DNA of 64,000 nucleotides, from positions 62,001-126,000 of the forward strand of contig NZ_JANFNH010000015.1 in NCBI RefSeq assembly GCF_024436055.1, in the 5' to 3' direction. Source of the DNA: Streptantibioticus rubrisoli (GTDB lineage Bacteria; Actinomycetota; Actinomycetes; Streptomycetales; Streptomycetaceae). How positions within the stretch are numbered: the stretch's first letter is position 1; every line of letters begins with the position of its first letter. Positions 35,901-44,353 of the stretch are shown piece after piece. The notes under the pieces are model-generated. The model was not told the DNA's origin and ran no database searches. It saw nothing but the letters and a program-made list of their open reading frames with translations. Made by a program: the position numbers and the translations under genes.

Positions 35901-36918
35901 GCCGGATCAGGCGTTCTTGGAGCTGGGCTTCGACTCGCTCACCGCGGTCGAACTCCGCAACCGGATCGCCGCCGCCACCGGTCTCACGCTCCCCGCGACC
36001 CTGACCTTCGACCACCCCACCCTCGGTGCGCTGGCGGACTTCCTGCGCGCCCAACTGGCCGGGATCGGGGCCGAGGTGGCGAGGCCGGGAGGCGGGGCAC
36101 CCGGGTTCCTCGGGACGCTGTACCGGCAGTCGGTGGAGCAGGGCACGCTCTCCGACTTCGTCACGCTGCTGGCGGACGCGGCCCGGTTCCGGCCGAGGTT
36201 CGACGCGACGTCGGCGCTGCGGCCGCCGACGCTGGTACGGCTGGCGGAAGGACCCGCGGAGCCGGAGCTGATCTGCTGTAGTGGTACCGCGGCCATCGCC
36301 GGGCCGCATGAGTTCGCCAGGTTCGCCTCGGCGATGCGCGGTGTGCGGGACGTCTCCGCGCTGCCGTTGCCCGGCTACGGCAGGGACGAACCGCTGCCCG
36401 CGAGCCTTGAGGACGCGCTGCGCCTACAGGCGGAGGCGGTGCGCGAGCACACCGGTGGCAGGCCGTTCGTGCTGTTCGGGCACTCCGGCGGGGCGACCAT
36501 GGCCAACGCGCTCGCCTGCCACCTGGAGGAGACCGGCACCGCCCCGGCCGCGGTGGTGCTGGCCGACATCTACTCGACGGACGATCTGGAACTGCTCGTG
36601 GAATGGCAGCAGGACCTGGCACGGTGGACGTTCGAACGGGAGTCGATGTATGTGCCCATGGACGACTTCCGACTCACCGCGATGGGCGCGTACGACCAAT
36701 TCCTGGCCACCAGGAAGCGGTTCGCAACAAAGGCGCCCACGCTGCTGGTCCGGGCCAGCGAGCCGATGGCCGAATGGTCCGGAGAACGTGACTGGCGATC
36801 GTCCTGGGACTTCGCTCACACAACGGTGGATGTGCCAGGAAACCACTTCACCATGATGGCGGAGTACGCTAGCGTGACAGCGGGGTCGATTAACCAGTGG
36901 TTGGCGGAATCCGTATGA
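26980..36918 (+). CDS. Type I modular PKS, terminal two modules plus thioesterase: KS-AT(mm)-KR-ACP / KS-AT(malonyl)-KR-ACP-TE
   Basis: The last PKS of the line, 3312 aa. ATG 26980 is chosen because AGGAAAGGA ends eight bases before it; the frame is open further upstream, but without a better site. Module 1: KS 27080-28340, AT 28660-29630 (GHSQG/YASH, methylmalonyl), KR 30480-31020 (SSFAS..YAAAN, LDS), ACP 31270-31530. Module 2: KS 31610-32870, AT 33170-34140 (GHSVGE/HAFH, malonyl), KR 35005-35540 (intact S/Y/N), ACP 35790-36060. The thioesterase (36230-36915) has GHSGG with Ser3169, an Asp in VLADIYS and a His in GNHFTMM; it should release and cyclise the chain as a macrolactone. The predicted outputs are C5-OH with 4-methyl, then C3-OH with an unsubstituted C2. 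Gene order and the TE fix this protein as the end of the line. Confidence 0.97.
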   Translation: MSNEDKLRHFLKQVTADLRQTKQRLREVEDAAVEPIAIVGMSCRYPGGINSPEDLWRLVADGGDAISSFPPDRGWDVDDLYDVDPDSAGKSYTRQGGFLHDASEFDPAFFEISPREALAMDPQQRLLLEASWEAFERAGIDPATVRGSRTGVFAGVIYHDYATRLVDLPEGVEGYIGTGNSGSVASGRIAYTLGLEGPAVTIDTACSSSLVALHLACESLRKGECTLALAGGATIMATPAIFVEFSRQRGLAADGRCKAFADAADGTGWGEGVGMLLVERLSDAQRNGHPVLAVVRGTAVNQDGASSGLTAPNGPAQQRVIRQALLNAQLTAEQVDVVEAHGTGTRLGDPIEAQALLATYGQDRPVERPLLLGAVKSNIGHTQAAAGVAGVIKMVQAMRHGVLPKTLHVDEPSRQVDWSAGAVSLLTEPTEWPRTGEPRRAGVSSFGVSGTNAHAILEQAPPVEEVDSVESAGVMPWVLSAKTEQALRAQAARLLAFVDSTPELRPADVGHSLVASRSRFEYRAAVVAADVAGFRAGLAALAEAGAAPGVVQGVAGAGDRAVFVFPGQGSQWVGMAVGLLGSSSVFAESMRACAGALAPFVEWSLLDVLGDAAALERVDVVQPVLFAVMVSLAALWRSYGVEPAAVVGHSQGEIAAAYVSGALSLEDAARVVALRSKALLALSGRGGMVSVSLPVAEVTGRVERWGGRISVAAVNGPGSVVVSGDVDALDELLAECEGLGVRARRIPVDYASHSAHVEEIRDELLTVLADITPRTSEVPFYSTVSVERIDTRVLDADYWYRNLRQTVRFEETVRLLAEQGHRLFVESSAHPVLTMGIQETSEELVALGSLRRDEGGLDRFLLSLAEAHVHGASVDWPTVFPGARRVDLPTYAFQRQRYWLEAVAPEAGAAVDPVDAQFWDAVERENLEALASALNVDGDAPLSAVLPAMSAWRRNRRDQSTVESWRYRESWQPLTGPLRQQLDGTWLLVAPAGDELVDTVAGALSGHGAKVTLLTVDERSDRQILADQLRVIAAEGAPTGVLSLLADRVDTVLALVQALGDSDIEAPLWCATQGAVSTGSSDRVTSPLQAAVWGLGRVAALERPQRWGGLVDLPEVLDERALGRLAGVLCGAGDEDQLAVRGSGVFVRRLVRARAGTVAGRAWKPRGTTLITGGTGALGGHVARWLASSGAEHLVLLSRRGRAAEGAAELEAELTGLGAKVTIAACDVTDKAVLASVIQAAGEVAPIRAVVHAAGVLDSGVLEALTPERLDAVLRPKIRGALNLDELTEDLDAFVLFSSFASTLGAAGQGNYAAANAALEALAQRRRAAGLSATAIAWGPWADGGMADDAAVGARLRRGGLPVMAPAMAIAALQQALDHDETLLAVADVDWTRFAPGFTAARPNPLIGDLPEVRALADARIETGTGDSVLRARLSGMSEAERRRAVLELVRGHVAAVLGHGPDELVAADRAFRELGFDSLTAVDLRNRLAAATGLKLPTTLVFDYPTPSALTDFLLAEVGEAAGTQAIVLTSAPSATALGDDEPIAIVGMACRFPGGVRTPDELWRLVADGEDAISLVPMDRGWDIDGLFGDGQSGTSYTREGGFLYDVAEFDPTFFGISPREALSMDPQHRLLLEASWEAFERAGIDPSTLRGSRTGVFAGANGQDYAALLMSTPDAADGYLLTGNAGSVVSGRISYTFGLEGPAVTVDTACSSSLVALHLACQSLRQGESTLALAGGVTVMSTPGMFVEFSRQRGLAADGRCKSFAAAADGTSWGEGVGVLVVERLSDARRNGHPVLAVVRGSAVNQDGASNGLTAPNGPSQQRVIRQALHSARLSAGQVDVVEAHGTGTVLGDPIEAQALLATYGQERPAERPLLLGSLKSNIGHTQAAAGVAGVIKMVQAMRHGLVPKTLHVDRPTSEVDWSAGAVSLVTEATPWPETGEPRRAGVSSFGISGTNAHVIIEQPTTTVETVVEAASPADVVPWVVSGRSEAALRGQAARLVSFVDSSPGLGLVDVGFSLATTRAALGHRAVVVARDASGFREGLVALASGEVAPGVVRDVVSEGRLAFLFSGQGSQRVGMGRELYAAYPVFADAFDAVCARFDAELARPLREVVFGDDAGLLDQTAYTQPALFAVEVALFRLVESWGLRPDFLAGHSVGELVAAHVAGVLSLGDACVLVAARGRLMQELPSGGVMVAVQAAEDEVAPLLVEGVSIAAVNGPMSVVVAGDEPKVLQIASVFEGRGRKAKRLPVSHAFHSPHMDGMLEAFGAVAAGLSYQAPRIPIVSNLTGAVVGVEEIGTAEFWVRHVRETVRFADGIAELEAQGVATFMELGPDGALSALVRECCAGDGVAAVAALRKGRGEVRSLLAAVGAAFVRGVVVDWARALGGGRRVDLPTYAFQRERYWPDVPVGNAAVLEDSVDAGFWDAVEQESLAEALSVDPDAPLSAVLPAMSAWRKARREKSTVDSWRYQVTWQPVDASAIASLSGRWLVVLPTEEQEFTASVVHALAERGAETIRVELRTTYVDRERLAERLRTAVGEDAPAGVLSLLAVTGTVQPSLALLQALGDNGWDAPLWCLTRGAVAVGGAERLADPAQAQVWGLGRVAALEHPQRWGGLVDLPGVLDDRALDRLVAVLAGTDEDQLAIRPSGVFARRLRRATAAPAEAWRPTGTVLVTGGTGALGAQVARWLAGNGAEHLALISRQGESAPGAAELAAELTGLGIDITVASCDAADPGALRALLAGLSGPPLTAVVHAAGVLEPELLDSLTAEQLARVLRPKVDATRNLHELTRDRGLSAFVLFSSFASTVGAAGQGNYAAANAYLDALAEQRRADGLAATSISWGPWAEAGMAADGAHEERLRRGGLPAMSPQLALVGLREAVGRTDPAVVIADVDWAAFGPAFTALRPSPLLDGLLPTRPVDAAEPVSDGVPLVERLAGLSEAERSQALGEVVRTEVAAVLGYPSADRVQPDQAFLELGFDSLTAVELRNRIAAATGLTLPATLTFDHPTLGALADFLRAQLAGIGAEVARPGGGAPGFLGTLYRQSVEQGTLSDFVTLLADAARFRPRFDATSALRPPTLVRLAEGPAEPELICCSGTAAIAGPHEFARFASAMRGVRDVSALPLPGYGRDEPLPASLEDALRLQAEAVREHTGGRPFVLFGHSGGATMANALACHLEETGTAPAAVVLADIYSTDDLELLVEWQQDLARWTFERESMYVPMDDFRLTAMGAYDQFLATRKRFATKAPTLLVRASEPMAEWSGERDWRSSWDFAHTTVDVPGNHFTMMAEYASVTAGSINQWLAESV
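28549..29162 (+). repeat. Methylmalonyl-AT cassette, copy 5 (gene E, module 1)
   Basis: The same cassette. The near-identity begins abruptly inside the KS-AT linker, after a stretch with ordinary GC-ending codons. Confidence 0.9.
33187..34206 (+). repeat. Malonyl-AT cassette, copy 2 (gene E, module 2)
   Basis: Second copy of the malonyl AT cassette at 13110-14117. The near-identity ends at the codons for RERYW, just after the AT. Confidence 0.9.
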
Positions 36919-37060
36919 TGGGTCGTCCGTTCCTGATCGACCGTACAAACTCATCCGAAGCATCCGTGAACGGTTTCGCCAAGCTGTTTGCGAGTATGTG
37001 GGGAACCGGCCTGCCTAAACCGCTGGGACGGCCGGTGTGCGTTGAAACGGGGGAGCGGTG

Positions 37061-37837
37061 ATGGCGGTTTTCGACGAGTTCACGAGCCTGTGGGTGCGGG
37101 AGTTCCATCCCGCGCCGCCGGGCGCGGCCACGCTCACCTGCTTACCGCACGCGGGTGGTTCGGCGAGCTTCTACTTCCCGGTCTCCCGGCAGCTGTCACC
37201 GGCGCTCGCGGTGCGCGCGGTGCAGTATCCGGGGCGCCAGGATCGGCTCAAAGAGCCTTGTGCGGAGGACCTGTTGGCGCTCGCGCGTAAGGTCTTCGAA
37301 GTGCTGCGCCCGATCTCGGGCGCCCGGCCCGCCCTGTTCGGGCACAGCATGGGCGCGGTGCTGGCCTTCGAGGTGGCGAGGATGCTGGAGCGGGAGGCCG
37401 GTGTCGTACCCGCTCACCTGTTCGTGTCCGGCCGTCGCGCGCCGTCGATCCACCGCCAGGAACTGGTCCACCAGCGCGATGACGCCGGGCTCATCGCAGA
37501 GGTGCGGAGCCTGGCCGGAACCGACAGCCAGGTGCTGGCCGACGAGGAAATCCTGCGGATGGCGCTGCCCGCCATCCGCGGCGATTACAGGGCGATCGAG
37601 ACCTATGTCTATCAGCCGGGTCCGCCGCTGTCCTGCCCGATCACCTCGTTCATCGGCGACGTGGATCCCAGAGTGACCATCGAGGATGCGCAGGCCTGGC
37701 GTGAGCACACCTCTGGGGAATTCGACCTGAAGGTTTTCAGCGGTGGCCATTTCTACCTGAACACACATCGCGAAGCTGTTTGTGACCAGATTTCCGGGAA
37801 GCTGCTCGCGGCGGATTCCCATTGGCCGGGGGCGTAA
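37061..37837 (+). CDS. Type II thioesterase of the PKS cluster
   Basis: A stand-alone alpha/beta-hydrolase of 258 aa of the family that removes misprimed acyl groups from PKS carrier proteins (TylO/PikAV type). The motif CLPHAGGSA near the N-terminus and GHSMG with Ser96 are typical, and a C-terminal GGHFY supplies the catalytic His. ATG 37061 is preferred over the GTG one codon earlier because GGGAG lies five bases before it. The stop overlaps the next start (TAATG), so it is probably translationally coupled to the desVIII-like gene. Codon 28 (37142-37144) is TTA, the rare leucine codon that makes Streptomyces genes depend on bldA tRNA. It follows the PKS thioesterase after 142 bases with no gene in between. 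Confidence 0.95.
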   Translation: MAVFDEFTSLWVREFHPAPPGAATLTCLPHAGGSASFYFPVSRQLSPALAVRAVQYPGRQDRLKEPCAEDLLALARKVFEVLRPISGARPALFGHSMGAVLAFEVARMLEREAGVVPAHLFVSGRRAPSIHRQELVHQRDDAGLIAEVRSLAGTDSQVLADEEILRMALPAIRGDYRAIETYVYQPGPPLSCPITSFIGDVDPRVTIEDAQAWREHTSGEFDLKVFSGGHFYLNTHREAVCDQISGKLLAADSHWPGA

Positions 37838-39051
37838 TGAGTAATCTGACGGACAGCGAACTCGGCGGCATGATGCAGCTGGTTCGCGGCACCCAGTGGT
37901 ACGTCGGCATGTTCGGCGACCCTTACGCGCTGTTGCTGCGTGCCCAGGCGGACGACCCGTACCCGCACTACGAACTGGCCCGCGAACAGGGGCGGTTGTA
38001 CCAGAGCCCGTTGGGCAGCTGGGTGTGCACCGGCCACGCCCTGGCCGCGCAGGTCCTGGCGGACCCGCGTTTCGACGCCCGCACGGCGGACGGCGGCACC
38101 GCGGCCCAGCACGTGCTGGCGCTGGACGACTCGTTCCTGGGGCTGGACCGCACGGCGCACGACCGGCTCCGCGAGCGCACCGCCACGCTGCTCGGGCCAC
38201 AGGCGGTCGAGCGGTACCGGACGCTGACGGAGCGGGTGGGCGGCGCCCTGCTCGACGGGCTCGGCGCCGAGTTCGACCTCGCCGCGGACTTCGCGACCCC
38301 GCTCGCCGTCGGCGTGCTGGCCGAACTGCTCGCCGTCCCCACGAAGGACCGGGCGCGCTTCGCCGAGCACTGCCCGGCGCTCGGCACCGCGCTGGACGCC
38401 GAGGTGTGCCCGCAGCAACTCGCGCCCGCCCGCGCCCTGATCACCGCGCTGCGGTGGCTGCGCGGAGAACTCGCCGCCCGGCCGGACACCGGCCTGCTCG
38501 ACGAGGTCGCGGCGGCCGGTGGAGACGAGGCGGCCGACGACGCGCTCGCGGTGGCGGTGCTGCTGGCCGTCACCGGCATCCCGGCCACGTCGAGCCTGGT
38601 GTGCAACGCGGCACTCGCGCTGCTGGCCGATCCCGCGCGGTGCGAGGAGGTGCGCTCCGATCCGGGCCTGCTGTCCAAGGTGATCGACGAGACGCTGCGC
38701 CACGATCCGCCGGTGCACCTGCGGAGCCTTGTCGCCCGCGAGGACGTGCGGATCGACGGCCAACTCATCGCCGCAGGAAGCCAGTTGGTGGTGCTGCTGG
38801 CCGCCGCCAACCGGGACCCGGAGGTCTTCTGCGATCCAGGACGCTTCGACCCGCACCGTGCCGAATCGGCTGCCCTGTTGGGGGGAGCGCACCACGAACT
38901 GACCGCCCCGCTAGCCCGGTTGCAGGCCGAGGTCGCGCTTCGCCTGCTGCTCGACCGGTTGCCCCGACTCCGGCAGGACGGGCCGATTGTGCGACGTAGG
39001 AGGGCACCGGTCAGCCGCGCCATTGCGCGGGTGCCGGTGACCGCCGCCTAG
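37837..39051 (+). CDS. desVIII: Heme-less P450-like activator of the desosaminyltransferase (DesVIII/EryCII type)
   Basis: A 404-residue protein with a cytochrome P450 fold but no heme ligand. Where P450s have FGxGxHxCLG, this protein reads LGGAHHELTAPLARLQ (around 38878-38925), with no cysteine. Proteins of this kind (DesVIII, EryCII) form complexes with their glycosyltransferase and are needed for its activity and stability. The I-helix also lacks the oxygen-activating acid-Thr pair (LLAVTGIPATSS). ATG 37837 overlaps the type II thioesterase stop. The gene directly precedes the glycosyltransferase, as in the pikromycin and erythromycin clusters. A catalytic P450 role is unlikely. Confidence 0.93.
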   Translation: MSNLTDSELGGMMQLVRGTQWYVGMFGDPYALLLRAQADDPYPHYELAREQGRLYQSPLGSWVCTGHALAAQVLADPRFDARTADGGTAAQHVLALDDSFLGLDRTAHDRLRERTATLLGPQAVERYRTLTERVGGALLDGLGAEFDLAADFATPLAVGVLAELLAVPTKDRARFAEHCPALGTALDAEVCPQQLAPARALITALRWLRGELAARPDTGLLDEVAAAGGDEAADDALAVAVLLAVTGIPATSSLVCNAALALLADPARCEEVRSDPGLLSKVIDETLRHDPPVHLRSLVAREDVRIDGQLIAAGSQLVVLLAAANRDPEVFCDPGRFDPHRAESAALLGGAHHELTAPLARLQAEVALRLLLDRLPRLRQDGPIVRRRRAPVSRAIARVPVTAA

Positions 39052-39089
39052 TCGTGCCCCTGCCGTCCGAACGTCAAAGGAGATAACCG

Positions 39090-40349
39090 GTGCGCGTGCT
39101 GTTCACCTCGTTCGCACACAACACGCACTTCTACACGCTGGCCCCGTTGGCCTGGGCGTTCCGCGCCGCGGGCCACGAAGTCCTGGTCGCCAGCCAGCCC
39201 GCGCTGACCGACACGATCACGCAGGCCGGACTGCCCGCGGTGCCGGTCGGCGTGGACCATGCCGTGCAGGAATTCGAGCAGCGGCAGAGCAACCGCAACA
39301 GCGAGCACCCCGAGATCAACTTCGCCGAGACCCGGCCGGAGATCGTGACCTGGGACTACGCGCTCGGCCTGCAGTCCATGATGACTCCGTTGATGTACGC
39401 CAAGGTCAACGACACCATGGTCGACGACTTGGTGGAGCTGGCCCGGCAGTGGCAGCCGGACCTGGTGATCTGGGAGCCGTTCACGTACGCGGGAGCCGTG
39501 GCCGCCCGGGTGACCGGTGCGGCGCACGCCCGTCTGCTGTGGGGTCCGGACGTGCAGTACCGGGCCAGGAAGCTGTTCCTGCAACGGCAGGCCGAGCAGC
39601 CGCCCGAGCACCGGGACGACCCGCTTGCCGAGTGGTTGACCTGGACGCTGGACCGCTACGGCTGCGAGTTCGACGAGGAGATGGTCACCGGCCAGTGGAC
39701 CATCGACTCGACGCCGCAGAGCACCCGGCTGCCGCTGGGCCAGCATGTGGTGCCGATGCGCTACGTGCCCTACAACGGCGTCTCGGTCATCCCGGACTGG
39801 CTGCGCGAGCCGCCCAAGCGACCGCGGGTGTGCCTGACGCTCGGGGTGAGCGCCCGCGAGGTGCTGGGCGGGGACGCGGTCTGCGTCAGCGACCTGATCG
39901 AGGCGACCGCCGACCTGGACATCGAGTTGGTGGCCACCCTCGACTCGTCGCAGCGGGAGCTGCTGGCCACGGTGCCGGACAACACCCGCATCGTCGACTT
40001 CGTGCCGATGCACGCGCTGCTGCCCAGCTGCTCGGCGATCATCTACCACGGCGGCGCGGGAACCTGGTCGACCGCGATGCTCGCCGGGGTGCCGCACATC
40101 ATGCTCGCCGAGCAGTACGACACGGTGCTGAAGGCAGAGCAGATCGAGGAGTTGGGCGCCGGACTTTTCATCCGGCCGAACACCCTGACCGCACAGGGCC
40201 TGCGCGACATGGTGATACGGGTCCTCGAAGAACCCTCCTTCCGGGCCGCGGCCGAGCGGCTGCGCCAAGAAGTGCTCGCCGAGCCGTCGCCGGGCGAACT
40301 CGTGCCGGTGCTGGAACGGCTGACCGCCGAGCACCGGACCGCCTGCTGA
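39090..40349 (+). CDS. desVII: Macrolide desosaminyl-type glycosyltransferase (DesVII/EryCIII family)
   Basis: A 419-residue GT1-family (GT-B fold) transferase starting at GTG 39090 with AAAGGAGA upstream. The N-terminus (MRVLFTSFAHNTHFY) is typical of macrolide glycosyltransferases of the EryCIII/DesVII/TylMII group. The C-terminal donor-binding region has YHGGAGTWSTAMLAGVPHIM and LAEQYD. It is expected to attach TDP-desosamine, or a related 3-(dimethylamino) deoxysugar, to an aglycone hydroxyl; C5-OH is usual in this group. Donor identity is inferred from the adjacent DesVIII- and DesII-type genes, because the rest of the sugar pathway is outside the window. Confidence 0.94.
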   Translation: MRVLFTSFAHNTHFYTLAPLAWAFRAAGHEVLVASQPALTDTITQAGLPAVPVGVDHAVQEFEQRQSNRNSEHPEINFAETRPEIVTWDYALGLQSMMTPLMYAKVNDTMVDDLVELARQWQPDLVIWEPFTYAGAVAARVTGAAHARLLWGPDVQYRARKLFLQRQAEQPPEHRDDPLAEWLTWTLDRYGCEFDEEMVTGQWTIDSTPQSTRLPLGQHVVPMRYVPYNGVSVIPDWLREPPKRPRVCLTLGVSAREVLGGDAVCVSDLIEATADLDIELVATLDSSQRELLATVPDNTRIVDFVPMHALLPSCSAIIYHGGAGTWSTAMLAGVPHIMLAEQYDTVLKAEQIEELGAGLFIRPNTLTAQGLRDMVIRVLEEPSFRAAAERLRQEVLAEPSPGELVPVLERLTAEHRTAC

Positions 40350-40388
40350 GCACACCACACCAAGCACCGACGAAAGGCACCTGAAGCC

Positions 40389-41852
40389 ATGAGTAGCCCG
40401 GTGGATCTGCATTCCAAGCCGAGCGTCATTGAGGCCTGCACCCTGCCGGGGGCCGATCCCTCGTCGGCGATCGCGGCGCTGCGGCCGCTGGTGAGCGAAG
40501 CGGCCGGTACCGGCGAAACCGACGCGGAGCGGCTCGCGGGACACCTGGTCTCGCTGGCCCGCACCTACAGCACCGAGCCGTTCACCCCGCTCGAAGCGGC
40601 CCGGCACGCGCTCGGCGTCGGGCGGGGGGAGTTCCGGCTGCTGCTCGACACCTTCGCGCGGGTACCGCAGTTGCGCACCGCGGTGGAGCGGGGACCGGCA
40701 GGCAAGTACTGGACCAACACCGTCCTTCCGGTGGAGCGGGTCGGCGCGCTCGACGCCGCCCTGCACGGAAAGCCCGTGTTCCCCAACAGCGTGGGCCTGT
40801 ACCCCGGGCCGACCTGCATGTTCCGCTGCCACTTCTGTGTCCGGGTGACCGGCGCGAAGTACGAGCACTCCTCGGTGGCCGGTGGCAACGAGATGTTCGC
40901 CTCGATCATCGACGAGATGCCGACCGGCAACCCGTCGGGGATGTACCTGTCCGGCGGCCTTGAGCCGCTGACCAACCCCGGCCTCGGCGACCTGATCAGC
41001 CGGGCGGCGCGCCGGGGGCTCAAACTCACCCTGTACACCAACTCGTTCGCGCTGACCGAGCAGACCTTGTCCCGCCAGCCGGGCATCTGGGACCTGCACG
41101 CCATCCGCACCTCGCTGTACGGCCTCAACGACGAGGAGTACCAGGCGACCACGACCAAGCGGGCGTCGTTCAGCCGGGTCAAGAAGAACCTGCTGCGGTT
41201 CCAGGAACTGCGCCGGGAACGACAGGACGCGCCGCGGCTCGGCCTCAGCTACATCATCCTGCCCGGCCGGGCGCACCGGCTGGTCGATCTGGTCGACTAC
41301 ATAGCCGAGTTGAACGCGGCGGCGCCCGACCGGCCGCTGGAGTTCCTGACCCTGCGCGAGGACTACAGCGGGCGCCCCGACGGCAAGCTGGCAGCGGAGG
41401 AACGGGCGAGGATGCAGGAGGCGCTGGCCGCCTTCGACGAACGGGTCCGCGCGTACACCCCGACGCTGCACGTCGACTACGGCTATGCGCTGGAGAGCCA
41501 GCGGATGGGCGTCGACGCGGAGCTGCTGCGGATCCGTCCGCAGACCATGCGCCCGACCGCGCATCCGCAGGTCGCCGTCCAGGTCGACCTGCTGGGCGAT
41601 GTCTACCTCTACCGCGAGGCGGGCTTCCCCGACCTGAAGGGCGCCGACCGCTACATCGCCGGGCGGGTCACCCCCGACACCAGCCTGACCGAGGTCGTCG
41701 AGCGGTTCGTCACCGAGCGGCGCGAGGTCGAGTCGATGGACGGCGACGAGTACTTCCTGGACGGCTACGACCAGGTGATCACCGCCCGGCTCAACCAGAT
41801 GGCCGCCGACGTGGCGGCGGGCTGGGCGGACGTGCGCGGCTTCCTGCGCTGA
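40389..41852 (+). CDS. desII: Radical SAM TDP-4-amino-4,6-dideoxyglucose deaminase (DesII/EryCV)
   Basis: A 487-residue radical SAM enzyme. The cluster-binding motif is CMFRCHFC (Cys143, Cys147, Cys150), the spacing of radical SAM proteins, followed by a glycine-rich SGGLEPLTNPG segment that fits the SAM site. Length and whole-chain character fit DesII, which removes the C4 amino group of TDP-4-amino-4,6-dideoxy-D-glucose to give the 3-keto sugar on the way to TDP-desosamine. ATG 40389 has GAAAGG about 11 bases upstream. It is the only sugar-building gene in the window; DesI, DesIII-DesVI homologues must lie elsewhere, probably upstream of the PKS genes. The enzyme also belongs to pathways for other 4-deoxy sugars, so desosamine is likely but not proven. 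Confidence 0.94.
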   Translation: MSSPVDLHSKPSVIEACTLPGADPSSAIAALRPLVSEAAGTGETDAERLAGHLVSLARTYSTEPFTPLEAARHALGVGRGEFRLLLDTFARVPQLRTAVERGPAGKYWTNTVLPVERVGALDAALHGKPVFPNSVGLYPGPTCMFRCHFCVRVTGAKYEHSSVAGGNEMFASIIDEMPTGNPSGMYLSGGLEPLTNPGLGDLISRAARRGLKLTLYTNSFALTEQTLSRQPGIWDLHAIRTSLYGLNDEEYQATTTKRASFSRVKKNLLRFQELRRERQDAPRLGLSYIILPGRAHRLVDLVDYIAELNAAAPDRPLEFLTLREDYSGRPDGKLAAEERARMQEALAAFDERVRAYTPTLHVDYGYALESQRMGVDAELLRIRPQTMRPTAHPQVAVQVDLLGDVYLYREAGFPDLKGADRYIAGRVTPDTSLTEVVERFVTERREVESMDGDEYFLDGYDQVITARLNQMAADVAAGWADVRGFLR

Positions 41853-41906
41853 CCCACCGTTCCACACAGAAGAACCCCAACGACTCCTCAGGAAAGGGGC
41901 GAGAGC

Positions 41907-43118
41907 GTGACCGACACCCACTCGGCGCCGGCGACGTTGCCGACCAGAAGAAGCGACCTCCTCAACCCACCCGAGGAGTACAGGCGGCTGCGGGAGGAGG
42001 AGCCGGTGAGCCGGCTCAGCTTCCCGGACGGCACGGTCGGCTGGCTGGTGACCCGGTACGAGGACGTCCGCGCGGTACTGGCAGACCCGAGGTTCAGCAC
42101 GTATCTGGCCCGGCACTCCTCACCGGTCAGGGCGACACCGCCGGAGGAGCGCGGCGAACTGCCGCCCGGTCACTTCATCTCGATGGACGCGCCTGATCAC
42201 ACCCGCTACCGGCGGCTGCTCACCGGGCAGTTCACCGTCCGCCGGATGCGGGCACTGATCCCGCGGGTCGAGCAGATCGTCAACGGGCGGCTGGATGTGA
42301 TGGAGCAGGTGGGCGAACCGGCCGACCTTGTCGAGGCGTTCGCACTTCCCGTCGCGGCCCTGGTCATCTGCGAGTTGCTCGGTGTCTCCTACGACGACCG
42401 GGAGTACCTCCAGGAGGTCTCGGAGACCCTGATGAGCAGCGACGCCCCGACATCGGAGCTGTACGCCGCGGTCGCGGGTCTCAGCACCTACCTGCGGGAC
42501 CTGGTGCGCGCCAAGCACGAGCAGCCCGGCGACGACATCATCAGCGGCCTGGTCACCGGCGACAACGGGTTGACCGACGAGGAAATCGCCGGGATGGCAC
42601 TGCCGTTGCTGCTCGCCGGTTACGACGCCGCCGCCAACATGCTCGGCCTCGGCGTCCTGGCACTGCTGCTGGAACCCGACCAACTCGCCCCGCTGCGCGG
42701 CGACGACCAGGTGGCACAGGACAACCTGGTGGAGGAGTTGCTGCGCTATCTGACGACCGTGCACCTCGGCACGATCCGGGGCGCGAAGGAGGACGTGCGG
42801 GTCGGCGGCGAACTGGTCCGCGAGGGGGAGATCGTGGTGGCCTCGCTGGCCGCCGCCAACCGGGACCCCCAGTGCTGCCCCGACCCCGACCGGCTGGACG
42901 TCACCCGCGGCCGCACCTCGCACCTGGCGTTCGGCCACGGGCCGCACCAGTGCCTCGGCCAGCAGCTGGCCAGGGTCGTGCTGAAGGTCGGCTACCGGGA
43001 GCTGTTCCGGCGGTTCCCCGGACTTCGCCTCGCCGTGCCGCCCGAGGAGATCGACACCCGTGACGACAAGGTCATGTACGGCGTGTACGCGCTGCCGGTG
43101 GCCTGGTCGGACCAGTAA
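41907..43118 (+). CDS. Cytochrome P450 (macrolide tailoring, CYP107-like)
   Basis: A 403-residue P450 with heme motif FGHGPHQCLG (Cys349), ExxR-region residues in VEELLRYLTTVHLGTIRGAKEDV, and I-helix LLLAGYDAAANML. The residue normally Thr in the AGxET motif is Ala241, as in EryF, which uses substrate hydroxyls for proton delivery. GTG 41907 has GGAAAGGGG upstream. It lies between desII and a second P450 with short gaps, so it is probably co-transcribed and acts on the macrolactone or glycosylated macrolide, by hydroxylation or epoxidation. No ferredoxin gene is adjacent, so electrons must come from elsewhere. The exact position oxidised cannot be read from sequence. Confidence 0.93.
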   Translation: MTDTHSAPATLPTRRSDLLNPPEEYRRLREEEPVSRLSFPDGTVGWLVTRYEDVRAVLADPRFSTYLARHSSPVRATPPEERGELPPGHFISMDAPDHTRYRRLLTGQFTVRRMRALIPRVEQIVNGRLDVMEQVGEPADLVEAFALPVAALVICELLGVSYDDREYLQEVSETLMSSDAPTSELYAAVAGLSTYLRDLVRAKHEQPGDDIISGLVTGDNGLTDEEIAGMALPLLLAGYDAAANMLGLGVLALLLEPDQLAPLRGDDQVAQDNLVEELLRYLTTVHLGTIRGAKEDVRVGGELVREGEIVVASLAAANRDPQCCPDPDRLDVTRGRTSHLAFGHGPHQCLGQQLARVVLKVGYRELFRRFPGLRLAVPPEEIDTRDDKVMYGVYALPVAWSDQ

Positions 43119-43138
43119 CTGAGCAAGGAGCAGGAAGC

Positions 43139-44326
43139 ATGACCGAGTTGCCCACCTTCCCGATGGCACGCACGTGCCCGTTCGCGCCGCCGCAGGAGTA
43201 CGCCGAACTGCGCGCCCAGGGGCCGCTGGCCAAGGCCACCTTGTGGAACGGCAAGGAGACCTGGCTGGTCACCGGGTACGACCTGGTGCGCAAGCTGTTG
43301 CAGGACCCGAGGATCAGCTCCGAGCCGCCCCGGCTGGCCACGCTGGCGGCGAGCGAGGAGGGACAGACCGAGACCTTCCGTACGTTCGTCGGGATGGACC
43401 CGCCGGAGCACGGTGTCTACCGCCGGATGCTGACCTCGTACTTCACCGTCAAGCGGGTGCAGGCGATGCGGCCTGCGATCCAGCGGACAGCCGAGGAACT
43501 GGTGGACCAGATCCTGGCCACCGAAGGCCCGGTGGACCTGGTCGAGGCGCTGGCGATGCCGTTGGCGACCATGGTGATCTGCGAACTGCTCGGAGTGCCC
43601 TACGCCGACCGGGAGTTCTTCCACAGCCGTTCGTCGGTGGCGATCCAGAGCGCCACCGCGGAGGAGACCGCGGCCGCGTTCATGGACCTCTACCAGTACC
43701 TGGACAAGCTGGTCACCGCGAAGGAGGCGGAACCGGACGAGGGGCTCATCAGCCGCTTGGTCGAGGGGCCGTGGCGTGCCGGTGCGCTGACCCACCAGGA
43801 ACTGGTCAACACCTCCGTGCTGCTGCTGATCGTCGGGCACGAGACGAGCGCCAACATGATCGGCCTCGGCGCCCTGACCCTGATGCGCCACCCGGACGTG
43901 GTGGCAGAACTGCGGGCCAAACCAGAGCTGTTGCCCGCGGCCGTCGACGAGCTGCTGCGCTACCACTCCAGCGCGGACTGGCTGCGCCGGGCCGCCAAGG
44001 AGGACATCGAGATCGACGGCACGGTGATCAAGGCGGGCGACAGCGTGATCGGCCTCGCCGCCGCGGCCAACCGGGACGAGCGGTTCACGAACCCCGACGA
44101 GTTCGACATCCACCGCACGGAACGGCATCACCTCGCCTTCGGCTACGGCCCGCACCAGTGCATCGGGCAGCACCTGGCCAAGGCGGAGCTGGAGATCGCG
44201 TTCGGCACGCTGTTCGACAAGATCCCCGACATCGTGCCCGCCGTCGAGCTGGACGAGCTGCCCTTCAAACACGACGCGACGCTGTTCGGCCTCTACCGGC
44301 TGCCGGTCACCTTCGCACGACCCTGA
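43139..44326 (+). CDS. Cytochrome P450 (macrolide tailoring, CYP105-like)
   Basis: A 395-residue P450. The N-terminus FPMARTCPFAPPQEYAELR is characteristic of the CYP105 family. The heme loop is FGYGPHQCIG (Cys341) and the I-helix is LLIVGHETSANMIG with the normal acid-Thr pair. In 16-membered macrolide clusters, CYP105L enzymes (TylI, MycCI, RosC) oxidise alkyl branches of the lactone. Family membership is suggested here only by motif reading. AAGGAG about 10 bases before ATG 43139 supports the start. It follows the first P450 after 20 bases and precedes the GH3 gene after 27, so it is part of one operon. Confidence 0.93.
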   Translation: MTELPTFPMARTCPFAPPQEYAELRAQGPLAKATLWNGKETWLVTGYDLVRKLLQDPRISSEPPRLATLAASEEGQTETFRTFVGMDPPEHGVYRRMLTSYFTVKRVQAMRPAIQRTAEELVDQILATEGPVDLVEALAMPLATMVICELLGVPYADREFFHSRSSVAIQSATAEETAAAFMDLYQYLDKLVTAKEAEPDEGLISRLVEGPWRAGALTHQELVNTSVLLLIVGHETSANMIGLGALTLMRHPDVVAELRAKPELLPAAVDELLRYHSSADWLRRAAKEDIEIDGTVIKAGDSVIGLAAAANRDERFTNPDEFDIHRTERHHLAFGYGPHQCIGQHLAKAELEIAFGTLFDKIPDIVPAVELDELPFKHDATLFGLYRLPVTFARP

Positions 44327-44353
44327 TCACACCGACAGAACGGAAAACACCCT

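Noticed and set aside
2-36918. A tylosin/rosamicin-type 16-membered ring
   Set aside because: The last five modules are similar to those lines, but the module that would make the C15 hydroxyl is fully reducing here, and the preceding one lacks a DH.
37837-39051. A third catalytic cytochrome P450
   Set aside because: The heme cysteine and oxygen-activation residues are absent; context makes it the glycosyltransferase partner.
39048-42116. A - strand open frame of about 1020 codons over the glycosyltransferase, desII and P450 genes
   Set aside because: The + strand genes there carry clear catalytic motifs and ribosome sites; the reverse frame has neither.
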